A stretch of 64,000 nucleotides of DNA. Source: Thermoleptolyngbya sichuanensis A183. Its GTDB lineage: Bacteria; Cyanobacteriota; Cyanobacteriia; Elainellales; Elainellaceae. The translations under genes were made by a program, and so were the position numbers. Below, piece after piece: positions 25,998-36,389 of this stretch; positions within the stretch are counted from its first letter, which is position 1, and the number at the start of each line of letters is the position of its first letter. The notes beneath the pieces were generated by a model, which was given only the letters and a program-made list of their open reading frames with translations, made no database searches and was not told the DNA's origin. The DNA is taken from positions 4,774,001-4,838,000 of the forward strand of contig NZ_CP053661.1 in the NCBI RefSeq assembly GCF_013177315.1, given 5' to 3'.

Positions 25998-26033
25998 CTA
26001 CTCCGGCCTCACATCCAGAAAAAGCCGGAGTAG
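25998..26033. promoter_or_regulatory. Stem-loop between tuf and rpsJ
   Basis: CTACTCCGGC and GCCGGAGTAG form a perfect 10-bp stem with a 16-nt loop; the flanking AGC/GCT can extend it past one mismatch. On the minus strand it follows the tuf stop by 14 nt. It may attenuate read-through to rpsJ or protect the tuf mRNA end. Confidence 0.6.
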
Positions 26034-26046
26034 CGCTCAAAAGGAA

Positions 26047-27276
26047 CTACTTGATGATCTTCGAGACCACGCCTGCACCGATGGTGCGGCCGCCTTCACG
26101 GATCGCAAAGCGCATTCCCTGCTCAATGGCGATCGCATTGATCAGTTCAACGTTCACCTTAATGCGGTCACCCGGCATCACCATCTCTGCATTGCTGCCA
26201 TCATCAGCCGTAAATGCCTTGATGGTACCCGTCACGTCGGTGGTTCGTACATAGAACTGAGGCTTGTAGCCCGCAAAGAAGGGCGTTTTGCGGCCGCCTT
26301 CCTTCTCAGTCAGCACGTACACCTCACCCTCAAACTCAGTATGAGGCGTAATCGTACCCGGCTTGGCGATCACCATCCCACGCTCGATGTCTTCTTTTTT
26401 GAGACCTCGGAGCAACAAACCTGCGTTATCGCCGGCCAAACCCTCGTCCAAGCTCTTCTTGAACATCTCGATGCCCGTCACCGTGGTCTTCCGAGTGTCA
26501 CGCAGGCCCACCAGCTCAACCTCCTCGTTGACCTTGATCTTGCCACGCTCAATCCGGCCAGTTGCCACAGTGCCACGGCCCGTGATGGTGAACACATCTT
26601 CCACCGCCATCAAGAAAGGTTTATCAATATCACGCTCAGGAGTCGGGATGTATTCGTCCACAGCATCCATGAGTTCGTAGATCTTGTCCACCCACTCGTT
26701 TTGACCCCGCTGAGTCTTCGGATCTTTGATCATGGCTTCCAGCGCCATCAGACCAGAACCCCGGATGATGGGCAGGTCGTCACCAGGAAACTCGTACTCG
26801 CTGAGCAGTTCACGCAGTTCCAGTTCGACCAGTTCCAGCAGTTCCTCGTCATCCAGTTGGTCAACCTTATTCAGGAACACCACAATGCTGGGAACACCCA
26901 CCTGGCGAGCCAGCAGAATGTGTTCCTTGGTCTGGGGCATCGCACCATCAGTAGCAGCCACCACCAGGATAGCGCCGTCCATCTGCGCCGCACCCGTGAT
27001 CATGTTCTTCACGTAGTCAGCGTGTCCAGGGCAGTCCACGTGAGCATAGTGACGGTTCTCAGTCTCATACTCCACATGAGCCGTATTGATCGTGATGCCC
27101 CGAGCCTTCTCCTCAGGGGCAGCATCAATCTCATCATACTTACGAGCCTGAGCTTGCCCAAGAGCAGCCAGCGTCATCGTGATCGCGGCAGTCAGAGTCG
27201 TTTTGCCGTGATCCACATGACCAATCGTACCAATGTTGACGTGAGGCTTGGTTCTTTCAAATTTTGCGCGTGCCAT
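26047..27276 (-). CDS. tuf: Elongation factor Tu
   Basis: A 409-aa GTPase that delivers aminoacyl-tRNA to the ribosome. G1 GHVDHGKT, G3 DCPGHADY, G4 NKVD and G5 are present, followed by domains 2 and 3. It lies 26 bp after fusA in the same operon. The longer loop with Arg-Gly-Gln-Asn near residue 190 is usual in cyanobacterial EF-Tu. Confidence 0.98.
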   Translation of the reverse strand: MARAKFERTKPHVNIGTIGHVDHGKTTLTAAITMTLAALGQAQARKYDEIDAAPEEKARGITINTAHVEYETENRHYAHVDCPGHADYVKNMITGAAQMDGAILVVAATDGAMPQTKEHILLARQVGVPSIVVFLNKVDQLDDEELLELVELELRELLSEYEFPGDDLPIIRGSGLMALEAMIKDPKTQRGQNEWVDKIYELMDAVDEYIPTPERDIDKPFLMAVEDVFTITGRGTVATGRIERGKIKVNEEVELVGLRDTRKTTVTGIEMFKKSLDEGLAGDNAGLLLRGLKKEDIERGMVIAKPGTITPHTEFEGEVYVLTEKEGGRKTPFFAGYKPQFYVRTTDVTGTIKAFTADDGSNAEMVMPGDRIKVNVELINAIAIEQGMRFAIREGGRTIGAGVVSKIIK

Positions 27277-27302
27277 GAATTTACTTGTCCCTTTCTCCTG
27301 AG

Positions 27303-29423
27303 TTAAGCGTTCCCTTTGCTCTTGGCAATGATGGTTTCAGCCACATTGCGAGGCACCTCCTCATAGTGGCTAAACTCCATCGTGAATATGCCACGACCCT
27401 GGGTTTTCGACCGGATATCGGTCGCATAACCGAACATTTCCGCTAGCGGCACCTTAGAGGTAACCTTAGCAGTACCCTGTTCGGTGTCCTGGCCCTCAAT
27501 CTGGCCTCGACGAGAGTTGAGGTCGCCAATGACGCTCCCAATGAAATCTTCGGGAACCTCAACCTCAACCTTCATCATAGGTTCCAACAGGACAGGCGCT
27601 GCCTTCAGCACAGCATTCTTGACCGCCATTGATCCAGCAATCTTGAATGCCATTTCTGAAGAGTCCACCTCGTGGTATGACCCATCCACCAGCGTGACCT
27701 TTAGGTCAATCACCGGATAACCTGCCAGAATCCCAGATTCGCAGGCTTCTTTCATGCCCTGCTCAGCGGGCCCAATGTATTCCTTAGGAACCGCACCGCC
27801 GACGATCTTGGACACAAACTCAAAGCCAGTACCCGGTTCACCCGGCTCCACTTCAATCACAACGTGGCCGTACTGACCCTTACCACCACTCTGGCGAACA
27901 AATTTGCCCTCTTCCCGAACTGCCTTGCGGATCGTCTCGCGGTAGGCAACCTGAGGCGCGCCAACGTTGGCTTCCACCTTGTATTCTCGCTTCATCCGAT
28001 CCACCAGAATGTCGAGGTGAAGCTCACCCATGCCCGCAATCACAGTCTGGTTCGTTTCGGCATCAACGTGAACTCTGAAGGTGGGGTCTTCTTCTGCCAA
28101 AGCTTGCAGAGCCTTGGACAGCTTCTCCATGTCCTGCTTGGTTTTGGGTTCCACCGCGACAGAGATCACAGGCTCAGGAATAAACAGAGATTCCAGAATA
28201 ATTGGATTTGCCTCGTCGCAGATTGTGTCACCTGTAAAGGTATCTTTCAGACCTAGAGCCGCACCCAAGTCGCCAGCCCGAAGTTCTTCCACTTCTTGGC
28301 GATCATCTGCCTTCAGAACGATTAGACGAGAAATCCGCTCCTTCTTGCCCTTAGTTGCGTTGTAGACGTAGCTGCCCTTAGTCAGCACGCCGGAGTAAAC
28401 CCGGATGAAGGTCAGGCGGCCGTAGGGATCAGCCATAATCTTGAACGCCAGAGCAGCCAGAGGCTCTTCGTCATCGGCATTACGAGACGCAACGCTGCCG
28501 TCAGGCAAAGTGCCCTGAATAGGAGGAACTTCCAGGGGAGAAGGCAGATAGTCCACCACTGCATCCAGCAGCAGTTGAACACCCTTGTTCTTGAAAGCAG
28601 AACCACAGAACATAGGGACAATCTGACCCGAAATCGTGCCCTTGCGGAGGGCAGCCCGGATTTCGTCTTCGGTCAGTTCTTCGCCTTCGAGGTATTTTTC
28701 GGTCAGCGCGTCATCGGTTTCGGCGGCGGCTTCAACCAATTTGACCCGATATTCCTCAGCCAGTTCGCGAATTTCTTCGGGAATTTCCGTTTCCTGGATG
28801 TCTGTACCTAGATCGTTGGTGTAGATATAAGCACGCATCCGAACCAGATCGACAATCCCTTTCAGATTGTCTTCACTGCCGATGGGAAGCTGCGCCGGAA
28901 CGGCATTTGCCCGGAGGCGATCGCGCACCTGGTTATAAACCTTGAAGAAATCCGCACCCGTGCGATCCATCTTGTTAACAAAGACGATCCGGGGAACTTT
29001 GTAGCGATCGGCCTGCCGCCAAACGGTCTCGGTCTGCGGCTGTACACCTCCCACCGAACACAGAACCGTAATCACACCATCCAGCACACGCATTGAGCGT
29101 TCCACCTCAATGGTGAAGTCTACGTGACCGGGAGTGTCGATGATGTTAATGCGATGCTCTGGCTCTCCAGCAAGCGGCTGGGTGGGATCTTTCGGGTCGC
29201 GGCGCGTCCAAGCAGTGCTGATAGCCGCTGCCGTGATGGTAATCCCGCGTTCTCGCTCCTGAGCCATCCAGTCGGTGACAGCGGTTCCTTCATGAACCTC
29301 GCCCATTTTGTGGACGACACCGGAGTAGAACAGGATACGCTCGGTGGTGGTAGTTTTGCCCGCATCAATGTGGGCTGCAATACCAATGTTTCTAACTCTT
29401 TCTAGCGGGATACTTCGTGCCAC
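27303..29423 (-). CDS. fusA: Elongation factor G
   Basis: A 706-aa translocase GTPase. The start is the GTG at 29421-29423, 5 nt after a strong AAGGAGG box, giving [14 protein letters not shown] like other EF-G N-termini; an upstream ATG at 29480 would add 19 unconserved residues. Motifs [21 protein letters not shown] and NKMD are present. All five domains are in place. It lies 185 bp after rpsG in a leader with inverted repeats. Confidence 0.97.
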   Translation of the reverse strand: MARSIPLERVRNIGIAAHIDAGKTTTTERILFYSGVVHKMGEVHEGTAVTDWMAQERERGITITAAAISTAWTRRDPKDPTQPLAGEPEHRINIIDTPGHVDFTIEVERSMRVLDGVITVLCSVGGVQPQTETVWRQADRYKVPRIVFVNKMDRTGADFFKVYNQVRDRLRANAVPAQLPIGSEDNLKGIVDLVRMRAYIYTNDLGTDIQETEIPEEIRELAEEYRVKLVEAAAETDDALTEKYLEGEELTEDEIRAALRKGTISGQIVPMFCGSAFKNKGVQLLLDAVVDYLPSPLEVPPIQGTLPDGSVASRNADDEEPLAALAFKIMADPYGRLTFIRVYSGVLTKGSYVYNATKGKKERISRLIVLKADDRQEVEELRAGDLGAALGLKDTFTGDTICDEANPIILESLFIPEPVISVAVEPKTKQDMEKLSKALQALAEEDPTFRVHVDAETNQTVIAGMGELHLDILVDRMKREYKVEANVGAPQVAYRETIRKAVREEGKFVRQSGGKGQYGHVVIEVEPGEPGTGFEFVSKIVGGAVPKEYIGPAEQGMKEACESGILAGYPVIDLKVTLVDGSYHEVDSSEMAFKIAGSMAVKNAVLKAAPVLLEPMMKVEVEVPEDFIGSVIGDLNSRRGQIEGQDTEQGTAKVTSKVPLAEMFGYATDIRSKTQGRGIFTMEFSHYEEVPRNVAETIIAKSKGNA

Positions 29424-29495
29424 GGCTACCTCCTTAAGTGCTTGCCGCCAAATGTTCGCATAACTGCGTCTGTGATGCATCTGTTAAGATTCTAT

Positions 29496-29566
29496 ACTTT
29501 ATCTTTCACACCCGGTTCACACCCCTTGAAAATCACAAGGTGCGATTTCACCTCAGAAGATAAAGT
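29496..29566. promoter_or_regulatory. Structured leader between rpsG and fusA
   Basis: ACTTTATCTT (29496-29505) and AAGATAAAGT (29557-29566) are a perfect 10-bp inverted repeat, and CCTTG/CAAGG form a nested stem inside it. On the minus strand this RNA precedes fusA. It may shield or time fusA translation; no regulator is identified. Confidence 0.55.
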
Positions 29567-29608
29567 CCCTACCTACAGTGGAAAACCAGAGGAGTTCCAA
29601 CAGATTGC

Positions 29609-30079
29609 TCAGTAGCGATAATGGGCAAATGCTTTGTTCGCTTCAGCCATTTTGTGCGTTTCTTCGCGCTTACGAATTGAACTGCCCGTCTCATTTGCAG
29701 CATCCATCAACTCGTTTGCCAACTTCCCAGCCATTGTTCGACCAGAACGAGAGCGAGAAAACTGAATCAGCCAGCGCAGGGCCAGAGCCGTACCGCGATC
29801 CGATCGCACTTCCATCGGAACCTGATAGGTCGCACCGCCCACCCGACGAGCCTTCACCTCAACCAGAGGAGTTGCATTTTTCACTGCCCGTTCGAAGGTT
29901 TCGAGCGGATCAGACCCAGTTCGCTCTTGAATCAAATCAAAAGCGTCATAGACAATGCCGTATGCCAGGGATCGCTTGCCTGAGCGCATGATTCGCCGAA
30001 CGATCATGCTAACCAGGCGGCTATTGTACTTGGGGTCTGGGGGAACCGGACGCTTTTGAATGACGGTACGGCGAGACAT
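29609..30079 (-). CDS. rpsG: 30S ribosomal protein S7
   Basis: A 156-aa S7 protein when started at [12 protein letters not shown] (ATG at 30079), the normal length. S7 nucleates assembly of the 30S head and in other bacteria represses its own operon. The open frame extends upstream but that part is not conserved. The 377-bp spacer to rpsL is long for this operon. Confidence 0.97.
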   Translation of the reverse strand: MSRRTVIQKRPVPPDPKYNSRLVSMIVRRIMRSGKRSLAYGIVYDAFDLIQERTGSDPLETFERAVKNATPLVEVKARRVGGATYQVPMEVRSDRGTALALRWLIQFSRSRSGRTMAGKLANELMDAANETGSSIRKREETHKMAEANKAFAHYRY

Positions 30080-30456
30080 AACTTTAGTAGCCCTTGTGTT
30101 TTGTAGACCTTTAAGAAGAGTGGACAGTAAAGATAGAACCGACTGAGAGAAACCTGGCAAAACCCGAAGAGAATCCTGATGAAAGCGCCAGGCAAACAGG
30201 CACTTGGGCAACCTACAACTTGAGCCTGTAAGCCCGTCAGGATACAAAGTGCTGGGAACCGGACTCGAAACTCCGAAAACCTAACACGCTCTAACGCAGC
30301 CGATGTAAAGAAGAATAGAGCTAAATCGTCAGACGCTATTCTAAATCAACAGATTCAAGCAGACTTAAGCTTCGAGAAGCCGCCGAGAGAAGACTTGGCG
30401 CATCGCCCAATTCAAAACTTAGATCCAACCTAAGCAGCACTACTTACTAAGCAGCA
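30080..30456. other. Long rpsL-rpsG intercistronic spacer
   Basis: This 377-bp spacer has no gene. It ends, at the rpsL stop, in a 17-bp tandem duplication (30431-30447 and 30448-30464). In enterobacteria the S12-S7 spacer is the S7 repressor site, but I cannot recognise that structure here. Confidence 0.45.
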
Positions 30457-30464
30457 CTACTTAG
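30431..30464 (-). repeat. 17-bp tandem duplication across the rpsL stop codon
   Basis: TAAGCAGCACTACTTAC is followed immediately by TAAGCAGCACTACTTAG. The second unit contains the rpsL stop codon (TAG on the minus strand at 30457-30459), so the duplication added sequence just 3' of the gene without altering the protein. Confidence 0.9.
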
Positions 30465-30843
30465 CAGCCGCGGGCTTAGGACGCTTCGCGCCGTATTTCG
30501 AGCGGCCCTGCTTCCGATCCTTCACACCTGCTGTGTCCAGGGTGCCGCGAATGATGTGATAGCGGACACCCGGAAGATCCTTAACCCGACCTCCTCGAAT
30601 CATCACCACCGAGTGCTCTTGCAGGTTGTGGCCAATCCCAGGGATATAGGCAGTCACCTCAAAGCCAGAGGTCAGGCGAACCCGCGCCACTTTGCGGAGG
30701 GCGGAATTGGGCTTCTTAGGAGTTGTTGTGTAGACGCGAGTGCAAACCCCTCGGCGCTGGGGACAGCTCTTGAGCGCCGGGGACTTCGTTTTTGAACTTG
30801 CTTTCTGACGTTCGCTCCGAATGAGTTGTTGGATAGTAGGCAT
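30457..30843 (-). CDS. rpsL: 30S ribosomal protein S12
   Basis: A 128-aa S12 protein with [14 protein letters not shown] at the start, the conserved [15 protein letters not shown] segment, [15 protein letters not shown], and [12 protein letters not shown]. It stabilises decoding in the 30S shoulder. It is the first gene of the str operon. The lysine in TTPKKPNSA corresponds to the classic streptomycin-sensitive wild type. Confidence 0.97.
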   Translation of the reverse strand: MPTIQQLIRSERQKASSKTKSPALKSCPQRRGVCTRVYTTTPKKPNSALRKVARVRLTSGFEVTAYIPGIGHNLQEHSVVMIRGGRVKDLPGVRYHIIRGTLDTAGVKDRKQGRSKYGAKRPKPAAAK

Positions 30844-30960
30844 GGACTCTGGCGTATTTTGCCGATAGACGGGTCAAGTTTTCACAGTCTTCAATCTTAC
30901 CGAGTTTTCCGAGGTTCTGTCAAATTTGGCTGAGAGAGCCAAGAGATTAGCTCATACGGA

Positions 30961-31293
30961 CTACACATCTGCCACAACAAAGGAGTGTCCGCACTCACAG
31001 GTGGCGATCGCCCTTGGGTTCTGAAAGCGAAACGCTCCACCCATCAAGTCTTCTGAGTAGTCCAGCAAAACCCCTTCCACATAGGGAAGGCTCTGGGCAT
31101 CGACGACAATTCGGATTTGCTCAGACTCGTAAATGCGATCGCCCGGCGAGGAGACTTCCGCCAAACCGATGGTATACATTGTTCCCATGCAGCCACCCGG
31201 CTGAACTCCTAGCCGAAACAGCGCCGTGGGAGCAGACTGAGTTCTTTGAAACCGCTCAATTTCTCTGGCGGCGGCTGGACTGAGTTGCACCAT
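30961..31293 (-). CDS. ErpA/IscA-type iron-sulfur cluster carrier
   Basis: A 110-aa A-type carrier (HesB/IscA/ErpA fold). The three conserved cysteines are visible: one in PGGCMGTMY and two in ATCECGHSF near the C-terminus. It should bind a [2Fe-2S] or [4Fe-4S] cluster and pass it to apo-proteins. It lies 117 bp upstream of rpsL on the same strand, outside any suf or isc cluster. Confidence 0.9.
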   Translation of the reverse strand: MVQLSPAAAREIERFQRTQSAPTALFRLGVQPGGCMGTMYTIGLAEVSSPGDRIYESEQIRIVVDAQSLPYVEGVLLDYSEDLMGGAFRFQNPRAIATCECGHSFVVADV

Positions 31294-31410
31294 CGACTTG
31301 CTGCACCGTCAAGGCTTAGACAAAACAAAACCTAAGTTACCGGGCGCACTGATGCCATATAGGCAACACTGCGTTGTCTATACTAGCGCGAATTTGAGCA
31401 GATGGTTTCA

Positions 31411-31448
31411 AAACAAAAACCTGGGGCGATCGCACTGACCACTCCAGG
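31411..31448 (-). terminator. Probable terminator of the cupin gene
   Basis: On the minus strand CCTGG pairs with CCAGG across a loop containing a GCGATCGC site, followed by TTTTTGTTTT. It lies about 90 bp after the stop of the phosphomannose-isomerase-like cupin gene. Confidence 0.5.
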
Positions 31449-31540
31449 CTTTTGACAACTCCAACTTGCTTCAACGTTTTGAGCAGGTTGGCAATGATTA
31501 TTGGGTATCGTTGGATGCTATTAACTACTTAGCACAGCAA

Positions 31541-31957
31541 CTATTGGGTACGGGCGTAGTCGTCCTGATAGCGAACAATGTCGTCTTCACCCAGGTATTC
31601 ACCGTTTTGCACCTCGATCAGCACCAGCGGGATCACGCCAGGATTTTCCAATCGGTGGGCTGTGCAGGGCGGAACATAGGTGGACTGATTGCTAAATAAC
31701 AGGGTTTCTTGTTCAGCACAGGTGACGCGGGCAGTGCCAGACACCACAATCCAATGCTCGCTGCGGTGATGGTGCATCTGAAGGCTGAGGCGATGTCCTG
31801 GTTTCACCTCAATGCGCTTAATCTTGTAGCCCCGACCTTCTTCCAGCACAGTAAACGATCCCCAGGGGCGCAGTTCTGTTGCTGCAACGCCCTTCGTCAG
31901 CGCGGACGCAGGTGAAGAGGGAAGGGTAGAAGGCGCTACTTCTTTTGCTTGAGTCAC
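31541..31957 (-). CDS. Mannose-6-phosphate isomerase-like cupin
   Basis: A 138-aa single cupin of the type found at the C-terminus of bifunctional mannose-1-phosphate guanylyltransferase/isomerase. WGSFTVLEEG, KPGHRLSLQMHHHRSEHWIVVSG (metal-binding histidines and glutamate) and STYVPPCTAHRLENPG are present. It may isomerise mannose-6-phosphate or bind a sugar nucleotide. The guanylyltransferase half is absent, as is common in cyanobacteria. Confidence 0.88.
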   Translation of the reverse strand: MTQAKEVAPSTLPSSPASALTKGVAATELRPWGSFTVLEEGRGYKIKRIEVKPGHRLSLQMHHHRSEHWIVVSGTARVTCAEQETLLFSNQSTYVPPCTAHRLENPGVIPLVLIEVQNGEYLGEDDIVRYQDDYARTQ

Positions 31958-32427
31958 AGTCTTTTACTCCTTAAAAACGACATCGCTCGAAACTAAAGTT
32001 GCGTTCAAAGCTGCGTTGACAGAAATGGCGTGATAAAGGCTAGCCGCCTGAAGACTCTTCAGAACTTTGGATGTGCATCAGGACAATAGGCACGCCAGAC
32101 CCGATCACCTAAAGAAATACTTGCAGAAGATATAAAAGTCCCGAAGCCTGGAAGCCCGAACCCCAAGCCAAGAGCGATCGCCCACCTGTGCAAAACCATA
32201 CCAACATTCTCCAGGGGTTACCAGTGTCTATTCCACCAACCAGGCAGGATTTATCAACCCCTTGAACGACAGCGGTAAAACTTCGTCTAATCTTTAAACT
32301 AAGCGCATGTCACCGCAAAATGAATCCCAAGAAATGCTGATCTGTGCAGGGCTGTGCAGGCAAAACTGTGCAGGCAAACCATTAGACGGCGAGGCATTCT
32401 GGCTCTTTTCAACTTGCTCTTCTCAAC
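31958..32427. other. Spacer without a gene
   Basis: About 470 bp. It contains three copies of CTGTGCAGG within 32341-32377 and no convincing coding sequence. The upstream half should hold the promoter of the cupin gene. Confidence 0.4.
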
Positions 32428-34425
32428 TTATTGCGGGTTTTGCAGGAATATACCGATGGCATTGTGAACCCGACCTGCCGTGTTGGCCGGGCGGTTAATT
32501 AACTGCCCGCCGAGATAGAGAGAGCTAGAACTCCCACCATCCAGGTTGAGCGCGGCCACAGAGCCAAGCCTCTGCATCACCTGCGCCATCTCACTCAGAG
32601 ACGGGCCAGGGCCACCCACTCGCGGATGGACTGCTGTCAAGATTAGAGTGCCCTCTGCCCGTCTGCCAATTGCACTCCGGATCGCAAGTTCCTGAATAAA
32701 TGCGTCCGAAAACCCTTCTCCTCTAGCATCCAGAACAACTTGACCATTTTGAACCAGCAGCGGCCCAGCCCCCAGAATGTTGGGAAAGCGGTCAAATTCG
32801 GCGGGTAGCGTAGCCGACTCGTAGCGGACGCTGCTGCCAGGGACAAAGGCATTCACTAGGAGATCGTTGCCCCGCAATACCAGCAAATAGCCATCCGTCG
32901 GGATTGGAAACGTCGGTCTGGGCAGATCGGCAGGCGGTGAGGGATCACCCGTCTGGGGGGCGCTGGCAACCTGGCTGGCCACCACTTGACGAGCCACCAC
33001 CTGATCGTTGCGGACGGTCACCACCGTCTCTCCATCGGTGATGGGCGTGTAGGTGCTGCCCCACTCGCGGGTATAGCGGCAGATACCCGCTCCCACTAGG
33101 CCGCTGTTGAGCGAGAGGATGGGAAAGCGATCGCCCACGGCTCCGGCCACAACCGGACTCACGGACTCTCGCAGCACCAGGCGGCTCATCAACCAGTCCC
33201 CCGCCCCAGACCAGCCCACCGCGCCCCGTCCCAAAATCGGGCCAGACACCCAGCGATTTTCGGTGCGAATCGCACCCAATGGAAGCTGATTGTTTCGGTT
33301 AAAAAACCCTGCATTGATCGCCGCTGCCACCTGCCAGCGCTGGGCTGTGCGAATCAGGGGTGCAGTGCCCACGGCCGTCTCCGGATCAGTCCAGATGGGG
33401 CGCAGGGATATCCCCGGCTGGCGGAGATCTAGTTCTAGCAGGTAAACCGGAAACCGAGCCGCGCCCACCGCAACGTATTGCTGTCGCCAAGTGATGCCCG
33501 GTGCCCAGTGGATCGTGCGCTCCAGCATCGAGTCCGAACGCACGTCAATCACCAGCCGCGCCGGGTTGGGCAGCATAGAAATGCGGGGACGCAACCGCGC
33601 CGAGAGGTTGGCTCGAATCTGCGTGCGATCGCCCGCCGTGGAAATCGTCAGCCCCGTGATGACATTGCCCGGTTCGCGGTTGAGCGTTTCAGCAAGCTGC
33701 TGGGCCATCGCGGGATCGATCGCCCCGTCCAGCGTCACGGTAAAACTCGTCGCCTCCTCGGCCACACGCCAGGGAATCGGCCGGTTCAAATCTACCACCA
33801 GGCGATCGCCCCAGGCCTGCTTGCCTTGTCGCACATTACTAATCTGCCCTCGCGGGGTAACGATTTGCAACGATGGCCCGTTGACGGAGACATTCCAGCC
33901 GAGCGATCGCGCCAGATCGGTCACATTCACATAGCGATGCTGCGGGGTCAGCCAGCTTCCTAACACAAGCGGCTGTTGCAACGGCTCTGTAAACCACTGT
34001 ACGGGCTGCTGCTGAGGCGCAGCATTGCTCAACAAATGAACACCAAGCGTCTGAGCCAGGTCTACATCCGCCACACCGACCCGCCGCTGCCAGACCGTCC
34101 ACGCCCCCGGCAGAGTTTGACCGTTGATCACCAGTTGCCTGCCCTGGGTGACCAGTTCCCCCACGGGTGCTGCCTGCGCCAGGTTGGGAGTCCAGGCGGC
34201 CCCAATTGCCGCAGACTGCATCCTGGCTGGCTGCTTGGACTGGGCTGCGGTGTCGCTGGCCAGGGTGCCATAGATCCCGCCTGCCAACAGCGGCAACGCC
34301 AGCCAGCCCAACAACCTAGTCTGCCACAGGCGCGGCTGGCGTATCCCGTGCCGACGCAACGCAGCAGACCGACGAGAAGCAGGCAGTTTACGAGGCTGCT
34401 GACGCAGAAAGTCGAATTTCACCAC
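32428..34425 (-). CDS. Phosphodiester glycosidase (NAGPA/DUF2233) family exported protein
   Basis: A 665-aa protein. A basic N-terminus and a membrane/signal segment (LLGWLALPLLAGGIYGTLA) are followed by a region with copper-amine-oxidase-N/AMIN-like repeats (residues about 90-270). The C-terminal half is the phosphodiester glycosidase domain, with AAINAGFFNRNNQLPLGAI, a central GAGPLLVQNGQ and the signature LNLDGGSSSSLYLGG. Members cleave N-acetylglucosamine phosphodiesters or modify surface polysaccharides. The AMIN-like part suggests peptidoglycan or cell-wall localisation. The two upstream neighbours do not suggest a pathway. Confidence 0.87.
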   Translation of the reverse strand: MVKFDFLRQQPRKLPASRRSAALRRHGIRQPRLWQTRLLGWLALPLLAGGIYGTLASDTAAQSKQPARMQSAAIGAAWTPNLAQAAPVGELVTQGRQLVINGQTLPGAWTVWQRRVGVADVDLAQTLGVHLLSNAAPQQQPVQWFTEPLQQPLVLGSWLTPQHRYVNVTDLARSLGWNVSVNGPSLQIVTPRGQISNVRQGKQAWGDRLVVDLNRPIPWRVAEEATSFTVTLDGAIDPAMAQQLAETLNREPGNVITGLTISTAGDRTQIRANLSARLRPRISMLPNPARLVIDVRSDSMLERTIHWAPGITWRQQYVAVGAARFPVYLLELDLRQPGISLRPIWTDPETAVGTAPLIRTAQRWQVAAAINAGFFNRNNQLPLGAIRTENRWVSGPILGRGAVGWSGAGDWLMSRLVLRESVSPVVAGAVGDRFPILSLNSGLVGAGICRYTREWGSTYTPITDGETVVTVRNDQVVARQVVASQVASAPQTGDPSPPADLPRPTFPIPTDGYLLVLRGNDLLVNAFVPGSSVRYESATLPAEFDRFPNILGAGPLLVQNGQVVLDARGEGFSDAFIQELAIRSAIGRRAEGTLILTAVHPRVGGPGPSLSEMAQVMQRLGSVAALNLDGGSSSSLYLGGQLINRPANTAGRVHNAIGIFLQNPQ

Positions 34426-34872
34426 GGCACCGTAACCCTATTGCTGGAAAGATTGCTGAAACGCTTGCTGAAACGCTTGCTGGGGCGATCGCTAAGCCCA
34501 TTGCAAACGCAAGATCCCTGACGCGCCATCTGGGATCAGAGTTTCTGTCTGGTGGGCTGTTGCGATTTGGGGGCGATCGCTTGTGGACTCCAATCTACTC
34601 GTGGACTCCAATCTAGAGGATGACTGCGGGCAACGGCAGCCCCTCTCAATGTTTCGCAAATTTCGCAAATAGTTCGCAAATCTCGAAAATCCTATCTCGA
34701 ACGTGCTGCAAATTTCGTTTCCCGACGTTCATTCCCAGATCGCTCACAAAGCCTCGATCACAAAGCCAGAACCGCTGCCTGAAGCCCGATCCTTGCCAAG
34801 ATGCATAACTCCGTCTGGCGCAGCCGATAAATCTTTGTAGGCACAGGAAAGTCGCTTGCCGAGGATCACGCT
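34426..34872. repeat. Spacer with several short tandem repeats
   Basis: No gene is seen. Four 12-bp units of TTGCTGAAACGC type start at 34441, 34453, 34465 and 34477. GTGGACTCCAATCTA occurs at 34583 and 34601. TTTCGCAAAT-like units recur around 34650-34680. Confidence 0.7.
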
Positions 34873-35073
34873 ATGAACACCCCTTGGAAACGCCTCCTTC
34901 AAAAAACCGCTGGCTGGCTGGTAGTCGAAGTGATGATGAACCTGACCGGGCTGGACACGCTGGCAGACTTTGGCGAGTTTCTGTTTGACCTGCGCCCGGT
35001 GGCGCTCCAGTCCCAACCCTCCGACCTGATCACCACTCTGCATCAGCCCTCTGTCCCGGCTTGGATGGGCTGA
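34873..35073 (+). CDS. Small hypothetical protein
   Basis: A 66-aa ORF (MNTPWKRLLQKTAGWLV...). It begins with an amphipathic, tryptophan-containing helix and has a hydrophobic middle and an acidic FGEFLFDL segment. No family is recognised. The ATG follows GAGGATCACGCT, a weak ribosome-binding site. The composition looks coding, but it could be a chance ORF. Confidence 0.5.
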   Translation: MNTPWKRLLQKTAGWLVVEVMMNLTGLDTLADFGEFLFDLRPVALQSQPSDLITTLHQPSVPAWMG

Positions 35074-35307
35074 GCATGAGCCAGTTTAAGGACTAAAGAA
35101 CATGGCACGCTGCTCATTTTGAAGCAATCTTGGAGCAATCATCGATCTCGCCGCGCTCCAACAATCGTGATTGAAATCACACCCCATTGCGACAGCAAAC
35201 ACAAGCACCGTCCTGGAATCTTGGTGAATTAGGCTGAATTCCAAAATAGGTCAAAACGCACCCCCAAAGGCCACTTCAGGTCTTTATTCAAATCAGGAGA
35301 AGCCCCC

Positions 35308-35499
35308 ATGAATTCCTTTTCATCTAACTCCCAGCCCGAGTTTGAGTCTGCTGAGGCGATCGCCCAATCATCGATCATTTTCGGAAAATATCGCGGCAGT
35401 ATGATCGCCTTTCAGGGACATTTATCGAAACCCCAGGAAGTCCCTAATTCAGCACTTTTGTTGCGCTATCGGGGCGTGTTTTACCTGAAGCCTCAATGA
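35308..35499 (+). CDS. Small DUF4278-like protein
   Basis: A 63-aa protein whose C-terminus, LLLRYRGVFYLKPQ, matches the (L)xYRGxxY motif of the cyanobacterial DUF4278 family. It starts at an ATG 7 nt after AGGAG. The function of the family is unknown. A GCGATCGC site lies inside the gene. Confidence 0.7.
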   Translation: MNSFSSNSQPEFESAEAIAQSSIIFGKYRGSMIAFQGHLSKPQEVPNSALLLRYRGVFYLKPQ

Positions 35500-35509
35500 G
35501 CCGAGAATC

Positions 35510-35598
35510 AAAATCCGCCATTCCAAAATCCGCCATTCATTGACTCGTTGATTTCCTCATTCATTTGCCCATTTATTTGCCCATTAATTTGCAGAAAT
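35510..35598. repeat. Two adjacent short tandem repeats in the 35.5-kb spacer
   Basis: AAAATCCGCCATTCC is duplicated at 35510-35524 and 35525-35539. The 12-bp unit ATTTGCCCATTT/A is repeated at 35563, 35575 and, degenerate, 35587. The 263-bp spacer otherwise holds no gene. Confidence 0.85.
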
Positions 35599-35762
35599 GA
35601 ATCGAGATGCCTCCAGTCCTCTGCGGTTTACTCAATTTGGCTTTACCCGCTCTTAGTCATGCGTGAATAAGTTGAACTGTACGCCTCAAGCGTGATAGTT
35701 TCTGGAGGTCTAGATCTGGAGATTTAAACCCATCCAGAGACTCCGCTTGAGGCGATCGCACC

Positions 35763-36191
35763 ATGCAGTTTGGCCCCGGTTTCACCGCTACATTTCTGTA
35801 CTACTTCGCCAGCACTGCGCTTGTGTTTACGCTGGTCACAGCGCTATCACTGGACACGGCGATCGCAGGGGTTCCGCAGCAGGTCGGGCTAATGGGCGGC
35901 CTGCTGGGCGGGCTAATCGGGGCCTACTTCAACCGCTCGGTGTCCGTCGAGTTGCCCTTCAAAAGCAAAAAGACCTTCTGGAAGCAGCTAGACCCTATCC
36001 TCTCAGACTTGGGCTATCGGCTCCGCGAGGATGCGCCAGAAACCGAGGGTTCAGAAGAGATTCGGGTCTATGAGCGCGAGGGGCTGCAAAAAGCGCTGTC
36101 GGGGAAAATATACGTGCAGCTTGAAAAAGATACAGCAACGCTGGCAGGACGGGCCGTGCAGGTCAAAGCCATCCGCAAACGGCTGGACTGA
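35763..36191 (+). CDS. Small membrane protein, cyanobacterial hypothetical
   Basis: A 142-aa protein with two hydrophobic segments (FLYYFASTALVFTLVTAL and VGLMGGLLGGLIGAYF) and a soluble C-terminal domain of about 85 residues (FWKQLDPILSDLGYRL...). The topology suggests a cytoplasmic tail on a two-helix anchor. I recognise it only as a conserved cyanobacterial type with unknown function. An ATP-binding protein gene follows 199 bp downstream. Confidence 0.72.
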   Translation: MQFGPGFTATFLYYFASTALVFTLVTALSLDTAIAGVPQQVGLMGGLLGGLIGAYFNRSVSVELPFKSKKTFWKQLDPILSDLGYRLREDAPETEGSEEIRVYEREGLQKALSGKIYVQLEKDTATLAGRAVQVKAIRKRLD

Positions 36192-36389
36192 GCCAAAACA
36201 CTGTTTGTGCAGTTCGCCACTAGACACACCTAAACCCCACTGGATAAGCAATCTCGCAACGTCCAGCCCCAAGCCGCCGACCCCCAACGTGCCGATCCAG
36301 ACGCATCGGAGCGTGACAACCAGAGTAGGATGACAACTGTAGCTGTCCCCCCCTAGCAGTTTTAGCGGTTCCCCAACGGTTTCCCAGCT

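Noticed and set aside
26341-27306. 321-aa plus-strand open frame opposite tuf
   Set aside because: It mirrors the highly biased codons of EF-Tu; no family features.
29424-29480. Upstream ATG start for fusA
   Set aside because: The added 19 residues are not EF-G-like, and the GTG at 29423 has a strong AAGGAGG at the right distance.
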